Source: Nitrospinota bacterium (lineage in GTDB: Bacteria > Nitrospinota > Nitrospinia > UBA9942). Taken from it: a stretch of 7,126 nucleotides of DNA. The notes beneath the pieces were generated by a model, which was not told the origin of the DNA, did no database searches, and was given only the letters and a program-made list of their open reading frames with translations. Each line of letters opens with the position of its first letter. Positions within the stretch are counted from its first letter, which is position 1. Below are positions 1-4,864 of the stretch, in pieces. The stretch spans positions 1 to 7,126 of the forward strand of contig JACRGN010000334.1 in NCBI GenBank assembly GCA_016234205.1, written 5' to 3'. The position numbers and the translations under genes were made by a program.

Positions 1-69
1 CAAAGATTGCTTCGGCTTCGCCTCGCAATGACAGACACGGCTAATGACTGCATAAATATGTCTTCTCAT
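1..69 (-). CDS. 5' end of an unrecognised gene running off the left edge, reading into a palindromic repeat
   Basis: A minus-strand ATG at 69-67 is preceded by a perfect AGGAGG (77-82) with a 7-nt spacer, the best ribosome binding site in the window. The frame stays open for 23 codons to the edge. It begins MRRHIYAVISR and continues CHCEAKPKQSL. The second part is a translation of the dispersed palindromic repeat at 4-33, so either the repeat was inserted just after the start of a real gene or the gene is a short remnant. No family can be recognised from the first 11 residues. The initiation signal is directly visible; whether a functional protein follows cannot be decided without sequence left of the window. 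Confidence 0.4.
   Translation of the reverse strand, partial: MRRHIYAVISRVCHCEAKPKQSL
4..33. repeat. Dispersed GC-rich palindromic repeat, copy 1
   Basis: The sequence starts AGATTGCTTC and ends CGCAATGACA around a GC-rich core built from CTTCG/CTTCGC. The outer arms (GATTGC / GCAATG) are imperfectly complementary. The copies at 1101-1127 and 1352-1395 share the same borders, GATT.CTTC on one side and a GC.ATGAC-type end on the other. From general knowledge, repeats of this look (ATTGCTTCG...CGCAATGAC) are scattered through many bacterial genomes. This copy overlaps the start of the partial minus-strand gene. Confidence 0.6.
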
Positions 70-76
70 TTTTTAT

Positions 77-82
77 CCTCCT
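77..82 (-). promoter_or_regulatory. Strong Shine-Dalgarno for the left-edge gene
   Basis: On the minus strand this reads AGGAGG, followed by the 7-nt spacer ATAAAAA and an ATG at 69-67. Both match and spacing are close to ideal, which is the main reason for calling a start there. Confidence 0.6.
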
Positions 83-154
83 ATTAATTGGTTTTACTGT
101 TTTAAGAAATCTATCGTTTTATTTAGAAAATCATCATAAGGAAATAGAAAAGTA

Positions 155-367
155 TTATATGTAGGGATGTTTAAACTGACTGACTGACTGACTGCGCAAT
201 CTTCGTGCCTTATTTGATAGGCTCATGGCAGGCTCAAGACAAGGTTCTTCGGGAGGTTTAAGAATTACCATGCAATTGTTTATCATAATCAGCCCTCTTG
301 AAATATTCCCCCTCAACCCCTGATAAAAACATTCAGGACATAAAATCGGGTGAAGCTGAAGTTCCAT
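155..367 (-). CDS. Small hypothetical ORF with a tetranucleotide repeat, doubtful
   Basis: This is a 70-codon frame starting 21 nt after the DUF2283 stop on the same strand, so it could be co-transcribed. The first ATG (367-365) has only GAGG one base away. An internal ATG at 286-284 has a better placed AGAGGG and would give about 43 residues. The N-terminal part has a CPEC pair (residues 10-13), but no second Cys pair that would make a zinc finger convincing. The second half looks repeat-derived: two imperfect 11-bp tandem units lie at 220-241, and the serine/glutamine-rich tail is encoded by five ACTG units. I recognise no family. It may be a non-coding or decayed stretch that happens to be open. 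Confidence 0.25.
   Translation of the reverse strand: MELQLHPILCPECFYQGLRGNISRGLIMINNCMVILKPPEEPCLEPAMSLSNKARRLRSQSVSQFKHPYI
175..194. repeat. Microsatellite, five copies of ACTG
   Basis: Five perfect tandem ACTG units lie near the 3' end of the small minus-strand ORF. A unit of 4 is not a multiple of 3, so gain or loss of one unit would change the C-terminus of any protein read through it. Five units is short for a classical phase-variation tract. Confidence 0.8.
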
Positions 368-388
368 ACCTCGCTGGTCTTTACGATT

Positions 389-601
389 TCATGAAAATAC
401 AAGTTCACCCTTAACAGGAAGAATTTTAATATCCTTTGCATTCTCGAACCACTTCCTGAAATTCAATATTGAAAAGCCGACTACTTCGCCGGTATCTTGT
501 TTTATCCTGATGAAAAAATCATCTTCTATCTCTCGAGAAATTGCCTCTTCAGGCTCACCAATAGACATATCTAATATATCTCCCGCCTCATCATAAACCA
601 T
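389..601 (-). CDS. DUF2283 family small protein
   Basis: A 70-residue protein with the pattern typical of DUF2283 (YuzE-like): YDEAGDILDMSIGEP at residues 3-17, then IEDDFFIRIKQDTGEVVGFSI and a closing NFRKWF. These are small alpha/beta proteins of unknown function, often found in loci with other small accessory genes. The ATG at 601-599 has only AAGG touching it and no properly spaced Shine-Dalgarno. A much better signal, AAGGGGG with a 7-nt spacer, serves an ATG at 618-616, but that frame (MGKE) stops at a TAA overlapping the region just before 601. One extra A in the AAAA run at 610-613 would fuse them as MGKRIRMVYDE, a plausible native start. Either the gene has lost a base or translation restarts at 601 after the short leader. 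The family call is firm; the true start is not. Confidence 0.75.
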   Translation of the reverse strand: MVYDEAGDILDMSIGEPEEAISREIEDDFFIRIKQDTGEVVGFSILNFRKWFENAKDIKILPVKGELVFS

Positions 602-618
602 CCTTATTCTTTTCCCAT

Positions 619-681
619 AATGTTACCCCCTTAATGACAAATTGCATGTCAACTTATTTATGCCATTTACTATAGTACGTT
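619..681 (-). promoter_or_regulatory. Upstream region of the DUF2283 gene, with small inverted repeats
   Basis: This short gap between the lpxB stop and the DUF2283 leader ATG contains TGACA (635-639) and TGTCA (647-651), a 5-bp inverted repeat with a 7-nt spacer. It also holds the perfect 10-bp palindrome TACTATAGTA (668-677). On the minus strand a TTGACA (652-647) is present, but no convincing -10 lies 16-18 nt after it. These may be an operator or weak promoter parts, or chance AT-rich palindromes. There is no clear terminator for lpxB here. Confidence 0.2.
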
Positions 682-1929
682 TTAGAATTGATTGATATTT
701 TTTATATGGTTAATTATTATATTTGCTGTCCTCTTTGATGCACCTTGTTCACCAAGTGAATATTTGATATTTTTCAATTCTTCTCTCATCTGCTCAAGCC
801 TGTCTTTTTTTTCTAAAAAATATGTTGTCTTTTCAGCAATACTCTTTGCATTCATTTTGTATTGTAAAAGTTCTGGTGCCACTTCCTTTCCTGCAAGGAG
901 ATTAGGAAGCCCTGCATAGGTAACATTTACAAGAGCTTTTGCCAGATAATAAGAAATCATGGATGATTTATAAATTATAATCATGGGTATTCCTATTATT
1001 GCCGCCTCCAGAGTAGAAGTTCCTGATTTTATAATCAGCAAATCGGATACCTTCATCACATCATAGTTTTTCCCTTTGATAAGCTTAATGTAGGAATGTA
1101 GAGATTCTTCGCTTCGCTCAGCATGACATGCGTTAGTTATAAAATCTTTCAGATAATCCTCTTCAATTGATTGAGAGAGGGGCAGTAAGAACTGAACTGA
1201 TGGATATTTTTCTTTTATAAGGCTTGACGCTTTTAAAATTTCAGGAAGCATATAGGCAATCTCTTTTTTTCTGCTCCCCGGTAATATTCCAATTATTAGC
1301 TTCTTATCATCAACTCCTAAGTCTTGGCAAATTTCTTTTTTATTTGAGGATGAGATTGCTTCCCCCTGAATGATTCTATCAGGGGTCGCAATGACTTCAA
1401 GTAATGGATGTCCGACAAATTCCACATCAACCCCCTCTCTCTGATAAAACTCTTTTTCAAATGGGAGAATCACCATCATCTTATCAACATATTTCTTTAT
1501 AGCCTTTACCCTCCCCTTTCTCCATGCCCATACCTGTGGGCTTATATAATAGAATACAGCTATGCCCCTCTCTTTTGCAGCCTTAGCCACCTTGAGATTA
1601 AATCCAGGATAATCTATCAAAACAACACCTTTAACATTTCCACTATCTAATCTTTCTACTACCTGTTTGTAAAGCCTTCTAATTAAGCCTAATTTTTCTA
1701 TAACCTCCCAGAAACCTACAACTGAAATATCAGATACATCACAAAATATATCAACCCCGGCAGACCTCATCTGTTTGCCGCCAACTCCTGAGATTTTAAT
1801 ATCAGGGTAGAGCCTCTGTATCTCTTTCGCTAAATTACCGCCATAGAGGTCTCCCGAATCTTCTCCTGTTATAATTAAGATGGTATTTTTATTCACTGTT
1901 TTAGGCAACCTGATGTTAAGACAATTCAC
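682..1929 (-). CDS. lpxB: Lipid-A-disaccharide synthase LpxB, with two repeat-derived insertions
   Basis: GT19-family glycosyltransferase that joins UDP-2,3-diacylglucosamine to lipid X to make the disaccharide core of lipid A, at the inner face of the cytoplasmic membrane. Visible family motifs are GEDSGDLYGG (22-31), GVGGKQMRSAG (48-58), IDYPGFN (105-111, matching the region of the conserved Asp in E. coli IDAPDFN), YYISPQVWAWRKGR (127-140), VGHPLLE (172-178), GILPGSRKKEI (214-224), SGTSTLEAA (302-310) and GLPNLLAGKEVAPELLQ (340-356). At 415 residues it is longer than the usual roughly 380. The excess is explained by residues about 179-193 and 266-279, which translate palindromic repeats (1352-1395 and 1101-1127), plus an N-terminal extension. 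The GTG at 1929-1927 has no clear ribosome binding site. A GTG at 1896-1894 puts VNKNTILIITGEDSG at the N-terminus, as in the family, and may be the real start. The gene stands alone here, without lpxA, fabZ, lpxD or lpxK beside it. Confidence 0.95.
   Translation of the reverse strand: MNCLNIRLPKTVNKNTILIITGEDSGDLYGGNLAKEIQRLYPDIKISGVGGKQMRSAGVDIFCDVSDISVVGFWEVIEKLGLIRRLYKQVVERLDSGNVKGVVLIDYPGFNLKVAKAAKERGIAVFYYISPQVWAWRKGRVKAIKKYVDKMMVILPFEKEFYQREGVDVEFVGHPLLEVIATPDRIIQGEAISSSNKKEICQDLGVDDKKLIIGILPGSRKKEIAYMLPEILKASSLIKEKYPSVQFLLPLSQSIEEDYLKDFITNACHAERSEESLHSYIKLIKGKNYDVMKVSDLLIIKSGTSTLEAAIIGIPMIIIYKSSMISYYLAKALVNVTYAGLPNLLAGKEVAPELLQYKMNAKSIAEKTTYFLEKKDRLEQMREELKNIKYSLGEQGASKRTANIIINHIKNINQF
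1101..1127. repeat. Palindromic repeat inserted in lpxB, copy 2
   Basis: The plus strand reads GAGATTCTTCGCTTCG and then CTCAGCATGAC. On the coding strand it gives CHAERSEES within residues 266-279 of LpxB. This peptide is a translation signature I associate with a dispersed bacterial repeat rather than with any LpxB. It lies between the segment ending YLKDFIT and the conserved KGKNYDVMKVSDL, a spot where an added loop could be tolerated. Its borders resemble copies 1 and 3. Frame is kept. Confidence 0.7.
1352..1395. repeat. Palindromic repeat inserted in lpxB, copy 3
   Basis: The element begins GAGATTGCTTC and ends TCGCAATGAC, the same borders as copy 1. The core contains the perfect 7-bp inverted repeat CCCCTGA (1363-1369) / TCAGGGG (1379-1385) with a 9-nt loop. 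It encodes LpxB residues about 179-193 (around TPDRIIQGEAIS), just after VGHPLLE. In LpxB proteins this is the variable linker between the two Rossmann-like halves. Frame is kept. Confidence 0.6.
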
Positions 1930-1980
1930 GATAGGATAACATTAAAAACAGGACATTTCTACTTTGCCTTGACACATTGA
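1930..1980. other. Short gap upstream of lpxB, possible insertion-sequence end debris
   Basis: The stretch holds an ACAGGACATTTCTACTTTG segment followed by CCTTGACA. The wording resembles terminal sequences that I associate loosely with transposase-linked repeats in related genomes, but this rests on memory and no transposase frame or inverted partner is visible. No Shine-Dalgarno for lpxB at 1929 is present. A promoter for lpxB must lie here or further right, but I cannot point to one. Confidence 0.15.
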
Positions 1981-2205
1981 AAAATTTTCTGGACAGATAT
2001 TCTTCTTAAGTCTATACTCTACACCAGAAAAGGAATTTCATATCTAAATGAATTTCGGAAGTATGCGTGGAATTCTTTCATCAAGGTGTGTCTTGAGGAT
2101 GGCTATACTCTAACACATGCCGAACAGGAGATTATACAGACGATTGATTTCGATGCCTTCACACCTCTATCCAGTATTATTGATAAGAGGATTAAGAGAT
2201 GTTGA
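1981..2205 (+). pseudogene. Start-less 3' remnant of an unrecognised gene
   Basis: A 74-codon frame opens directly after a TGA at 1978-1980 and ends at TGA 2203-2205. It has no ATG, and only an internal GTG at 2086. The translation has the look of a real protein: KIFWTDILLKS, then GISYLNEFRKYAWNSFIKV, then CLEDGYTLTHAEQEIIQTI, then DFDAFTPLSSIIDKRIKRC. It is mixed alpha-helical, with balanced charged and hydrophobic residues and no low complexity. I do not recognise the family. It looks like the C-terminal end of a gene whose 5' part was lost, perhaps when lpxB's upstream region was rearranged. The stop lies 31 bases before the signal-peptide ATG of the next gene, so the two were possibly once co-transcribed. 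Confidence 0.35.
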
Positions 2206-2208
2206 CAT

Positions 2209-2220
2209 GGAGGATTTATG
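2209..2220 (+). promoter_or_regulatory. Shine-Dalgarno and leader ATG in front of the outer-membrane protein gene
   Basis: GGAGG at 2209-2213 is followed after 4 nt by ATG at 2218-2220. That ATG opens a 31-codon frame in the wrong phase for the signal peptide. With one A fewer in the A6 run at 2230-2235 it would read MFYFKNMKFTPYLFLILF, joining this initiation site to the signal peptide. As the sequence stands, the signal-peptide ATG (2237) has no ribosome binding site of its own at a usable distance. Confidence 0.35.
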
Positions 2221-2236
2221 TTTTATTTTAAAAAAC

Positions 2237-3329
2237 ATGAAGTTTACCCCGTATTTATTTCTGATTTTATTCCTATTGCCGTTAAATGTCTTTGCCGGGG
2301 ATGTAACGGTTAATTTATCCTGGCCCGGAACAAGCACCCAGTCCTTACCCGGCGGCACAACGATTCAGACAGTGGAAACTCAAAATATAACAGGCTCGCC
2401 GACGGAAACCACTACAGAAGCTATAAAAGCTATAGAGATAGAGCCAGCTCCGGCAGTGGAGATCGAAGCTCCGGCAAAGGAAACCGCACCGCAAGAAGGA
2501 ATGGCCGCAGAAGCGCCGCCTGTGCAAAAACCTTCGGTATCGGTCGGGACATCGGCGCTTTTATCCACCCACATCAAGGTCTACAAAATTCCCGTAAGCT
2601 ACAGTATTACGGAAAATTTTAAGGCAGGTTTAACGGTTCCCTATGTTCAAAAATCCTTAATCGGAAGATTCAATAAAGAAGAATTAAGCAATTCAGGGCT
2701 GGGCGATGTTTCACTCGACCTTGGATACATAACGAAGAGAGAAAGATTCATGCTTATACATTCCTTATATATAAAATTTCCCACAGGCAACAACAAGCAG
2801 TTTGAAGGAGGTAAAGAGCGTCTTCCCTTAGGCAGCGGCTCTTATGACCTTATATTATCGGAAACCGCGATACTTAAAAGCGATAGATGGGAAAGCATCC
2901 GATGGCTCGGTGGTTTAAGCTACCGCTACAATGGACAGTCGGATTATTCCCAACGAGCCTCGATTAGCGGTGTAACTGACAGCTTCGATTTTAAAAACAA
3001 AACAGGAGATTCTCTTAGCGGCTTCGGAGGCTTGATTTATTTTACACCCATAAAAAATCTTCTTACATATTGCAATATTTCGGGTCTTTACGCCCTGCCC
3101 GGCAGGGAGGAATACTATAATAATGCGAGGACAGTTAAGGTGAACAGAGAAATGGACGATTCTCTTTTAACTTTTGAGCTTCTGCCCGGCATAAAATACA
3201 AATTCTCAAAAAATTCTGCGGTAAGACATTGGTATGGTTGTGCCGGTTTACACCAAGTTCGACCCTGATGTTACAGAAGAAAAACAAGGGGAATTTATGG
3301 TGGATATTGGATTGGATTATGTTTTTTGA
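2237..3329 (+). CDS. Probable outer-membrane beta-barrel protein, frameshifted near its C-terminus
   Basis: The ATG at 2237 starts a signal peptide, MKFTPYLFLILFLLPLNVFA, with likely cleavage at VFA|GD. About 75 residues of P/E/A/T-rich linker follow. From SVSVGTSALLS onward the pattern is alternating beta strands, with GLGDVSLDLGY, KFPTGNN and LPLGSGSYDLILSETA. This looks like the MetA-pathway-type (Phenol_MetA_deg, PF13557) outer-membrane barrels, whose function is mostly unknown. The frame as written ends at 3268 with a non-barrel tail (RHWYGCAGLHQVRP). Just after SKNSAV (about 3216-3226) another frame continues DIGMVVPVYTKFDPDVTEE and ends GLDYVF at TGA 3327-3329. That gives the terminal Phe expected of a BAM-dependent barrel. 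One extra base (or two missing) near GTAAGAC explains it, so the repaired protein would be about 362 residues. In-frame ATGs upstream (2117, 2207) are less likely: 2117 lies inside the frame of the preceding remnant. The exact subfamily is uncertain. Confidence 0.65.
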
Positions 3330-3344
3330 GGAAATTATAAAAAC

Positions 3345-3374
3345 TTGACAGGATTAACAGGATTGACAGGATTA
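3345..3374. repeat. Tandem 9-bp repeat, TTGACAGGA / TTAACAGGA / TTGACAGGA
   Basis: Three 9-bp units lie at 3345-3353, 3354-3362 and 3363-3371, followed by a partial TTA. The middle unit differs by one base. Runs of ACAGGATTN are a familiar dispersed repeat in many bacterial genomes. The units happen to create two TTGACA boxes (3345-3350, 3363-3368). The only T/A-rich follower is TTTTAT at 3388-3393, 19 nt after the second, so a promoter here is speculative. Confidence 0.75.
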
Positions 3375-3388
3375 ATTTTTGAATGTTT

Positions 3389-3416
3389 TTTATCCTTTAA
3401 CCTTTAACCTTTATCC
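3389..3416. repeat. Tandem 7-bp repeat, four units of TTTA(A/T)CC
   Basis: The units are TTTATCC (3389), TTTAACC (3396), TTTAACC (3403) and TTTATCC (3410). The block ends 21 nt before the lipoprotein ATG, so it forms most of that gene's 5' leader. Copy number could vary by slippage and change the leader or promoter spacing. Confidence 0.75.
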
Positions 3417-3437
3417 TTCTTTTGTGAGGTGTATGAA

Positions 3438-3998
3438 ATGAAAAATGTAAATAAGATAAAATGCCTGGCTGTTATTGCCCTTTTGGCTTTATTTATCGTT
3501 GACGGATGTGGAATGACGAAGGATAAAGATGGGTCAACCTCTCAAATAGGTTTTACCTGGCCCAACCAAAAACCGAATGTAGAGACAGACAGTAAATATC
3601 ACTCGCCGGCGCCAAGCGGTGTGAACAGCATAACGCTTCAAGTAACAGCTTCCGATATAACAATAATTTCTACCTCTGCAAACATATCCGACGGGTCGGT
3701 TACCGTAACAGTCCCTAATGGCAGCTCAAGAAAGTTTGAGGCATGGGCATATCCTTCTAATTCGTCAACGCCCAATTATTACGGATCATCTACTGTGGAT
3801 ATTACCGGTAATATCTCTATAACCATAAATATGGAAAAATATACACCTGCTGCGACCACCACGACAACCACAACGACAACATCCGATACCACTACGCAGC
3901 ATCAACGAACGGTTTGGTGGCCTATTATCCGTTCAATGGAAACGCCATGGACGCGAGCGGCAATGGGCACCATGGAAGTGTTGTGGGCGCAACATTGA
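3438..3998 (+). CDS. Lipoprotein, N-terminal part of a frameshifted lipoprotein-LamG gene
   Basis: The ATG at 3438 has GAGG at 3426-3429 with an 8-nt spacer and opens a signal peptide, MKNVNKIKCLAVIALLALF, ending in a lipobox-like VDGC with Cys24. The GTG at 3429 is in frame but overlaps that Shine-Dalgarno. The mature part has a short charged stretch, then a roughly 75-residue beta-rich region (SGVNSITLQVTASDITI to ISITINMEKY) resembling the Ig-like or carboxypeptidase-regulatory-like modules of cell-surface lipoproteins. A threonine run (TTTTTTTTTSDTTT) follows. After that the frame reads 28 nonsense-like residues (QHQRTVWWPIIRSME onward) and stops at 3998, while a LamG domain starts in another frame over the same bases. 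The two parts are almost certainly one ancestral gene of about 373 residues. It would be anchored in a membrane, probably the outer one. The ligand is unknown. Confidence 0.7.
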   Translation: MKNVNKIKCLAVIALLALFIVDGCGMTKDKDGSTSQIGFTWPNQKPNVETDSKYHSPAPSGVNSITLQVTASDITIISTSANISDGSVTVTVPNGSSRKFEAWAYPSNSSTPNYYGSSTVDITGNISITINMEKYTPAATTTTTTTTTSDTTTQHQRTVWWPIIRSMETPWTRAAMGTMEVLWAQH

Positions 3999-4561
3999 CG
4001 TCCGACCGAAACAACAATGCGGACCGTGCTTATTATTTCAATGGAAAAGACAATTATATCTTTGTCTCACCAGGAGATGCATTCGCACCCAATCAATTCA
4101 CGATATGCGCCATGGTCTCTATTGAAGAGCAGGTAACGACGAATTGCTGTCCCAGAATCATCCATCGAATGAGATGGGTTAATTGTAAAGATCCTGGAAG
4201 TCTCTGTACCGGTTATGATATGCATTATCAAGAAATTGGGGATAATTACAAAAAGTTTTTGACCTATAATTTCTTTGACAAAACAGGGGGAGAGCTCAGC
4301 GTGGTGTCACCTCAGAATCTTGAGTACGGCAAATGGTATCAAGTTGCCGTTACCTATGATGAAAAGGTCTTTAAATTCTATTTTAACGGTATATTAAACC
4401 ACGCGAAAACAGTCACTTCGCCCATTGCGCACACACCTGATATGAACTTTCTTATCGGAAGCGATGGGGGAGTGGGTACTTTCAAAGGCAAAATTGATGA
4501 AGTTTATTTCTACAACCGCGTCCTGACTGACGATGAAATCCTGCAATTCAAGAACTATTAA
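3914..4561 (+). CDS. LamG / concanavalin A-like domain, C-terminal part of the frameshifted lipoprotein
   Basis: This frame reads GLVAYYPFNGNAMDASGNG, then HHGSVVGATLTSDRNNNADR and AYYFNGKDNYIFV. That is the standard opening of LamG-like jellyroll domains (Laminin_G_3, PF13385). Further on, YGKWYQVAVTYD, FYFNGIL, FLIGSDGG, KGKIDEVYFYNRVLTDDEI are the usual late strands. These domains typically bind glycans or act as surface adhesion modules. The domain ends with the protein at TAA 4559-4561. There is no credible start: the TTG at 3914 encodes the L of GLVAYY and has no ribosome binding site. In the same frame AASTN precedes it, which would follow naturally from the threonine linker of the upstream frame if one base were restored around 3890-3905. 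Four Cys in the middle (the CCP pair, NCKD and LCTG) may form disulfides. Confidence 0.75.
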   Translation: MVAYYPFNGNAMDASGNGHHGSVVGATLTSDRNNNADRAYYFNGKDNYIFVSPGDAFAPNQFTICAMVSIEEQVTTNCCPRIIHRMRWVNCKDPGSLCTGYDMHYQEIGDNYKKFLTYNFFDKTGGELSVVSPQNLEYGKWYQVAVTYDEKVFKFYFNGILNHAKTVTSPIAHTPDMNFLIGSDGGVGTFKGKIDEVYFYNRVLTDDEILQFKNY

Positions 4562-4614
4562 GGTGTACCTAAAAGTGGTGAATGAATCTCGATTCCTCTT
4601 TGAATACTAAACAA

Positions 4615-4635
4615 CCCTCGACTACAAGTCGAGGG
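4615..4635. terminator. Perfect 9-bp hairpin: IS200/IS605-type right end, possibly also a terminator
   Basis: CCCTCGACT, loop ACA, AGTCGAGGG, then GTTTTAC on the plus strand. It lies 3 nt beyond the stop of the tnpA remnant, where IS200/IS605 elements carry the right-end hairpin recognised by TnpA. It also follows the lipoprotein stop by about 50 nt, and the GC-rich stem plus four Ts could end that transcript. The T-run is short, so termination is a secondary reading. Confidence 0.55.
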
Positions 4636-4638
4636 GTT

Positions 4639-4812
4639 TTACGAGGGGTCGGTTTCAAATCGACTGTCATCCGCAATCGCTTCGCCCTCTTGATCTTGGA
4701 TGTATTGTTGGATCATCTCATCCGTAATATTGCCCGAACTGACGGCAAGATAGCCACGCTCCCAGAAATGCTTGCCCCAAAATTGCTTCCTCAGATGAGG
4801 AAACTCTGTAAT
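4639..4812 (-). pseudogene. tnpA: 3' remnant of an IS200/IS605-family Y1 transposase (tnpA)
   Basis: The minus strand reads ITEFPHLRKQFWGKHFWERG, then YLAVSSGNITDEMIQQYI, then QDQEGEAIADDSRFETDPS and TAA at 4641-4639. FPHLRK.FWG.HFW.RGY..SSGN.TDE...YI is characteristic of the C-terminal third of IS200-type TnpA. In complete proteins of about 140 residues this part carries the helix with the catalytic tyrosine, here the Y of QQYI. The HUH histidine pair belongs to the missing N-terminal part. An in-frame TGA (4815-4813) lies just before the recognisable stretch, and upstream of it is unrelated repeat sequence. The gene is dead; it could only be mobilised in trans. Confidence 0.8.
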
Positions 4813-4864
4813 TCAGGGGACACCATACTTAATTCTTCTTGCCTGTTTTTTCCTTGCAGCCTTC

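Noticed and set aside
692..1650. Plus-strand frames opposite lpxB (692-919 and 1408-1650)
   Set aside because: They overlap a confidently identified gene on the other strand and translate to low-complexity hydrophobic sequence.
2117..2236. Upstream extension of the barrel protein from ATG 2117
   Set aside because: These 40 residues lie over the frame of the 1981-2205 remnant and precede a textbook signal peptide at 2237.
2167..2577. Three overlapping minus-strand frames opposite the barrel gene
   Set aside because: They are antisense to the signal peptide and P/E/A/T-rich linker; Cys/Ser-rich translations are typical of shadows of such linkers.
3345..3416. CRISPR array
   Set aside because: The units are 7 and 9 bp, contiguous and without spacers.
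3840..3915. Programmed -1 ribosomal frameshift in the lipoprotein gene
   Set aside because: No slippery heptamer in the proper phase and no obvious downstream stem-loop; decay, slippage or sequence error fit better.
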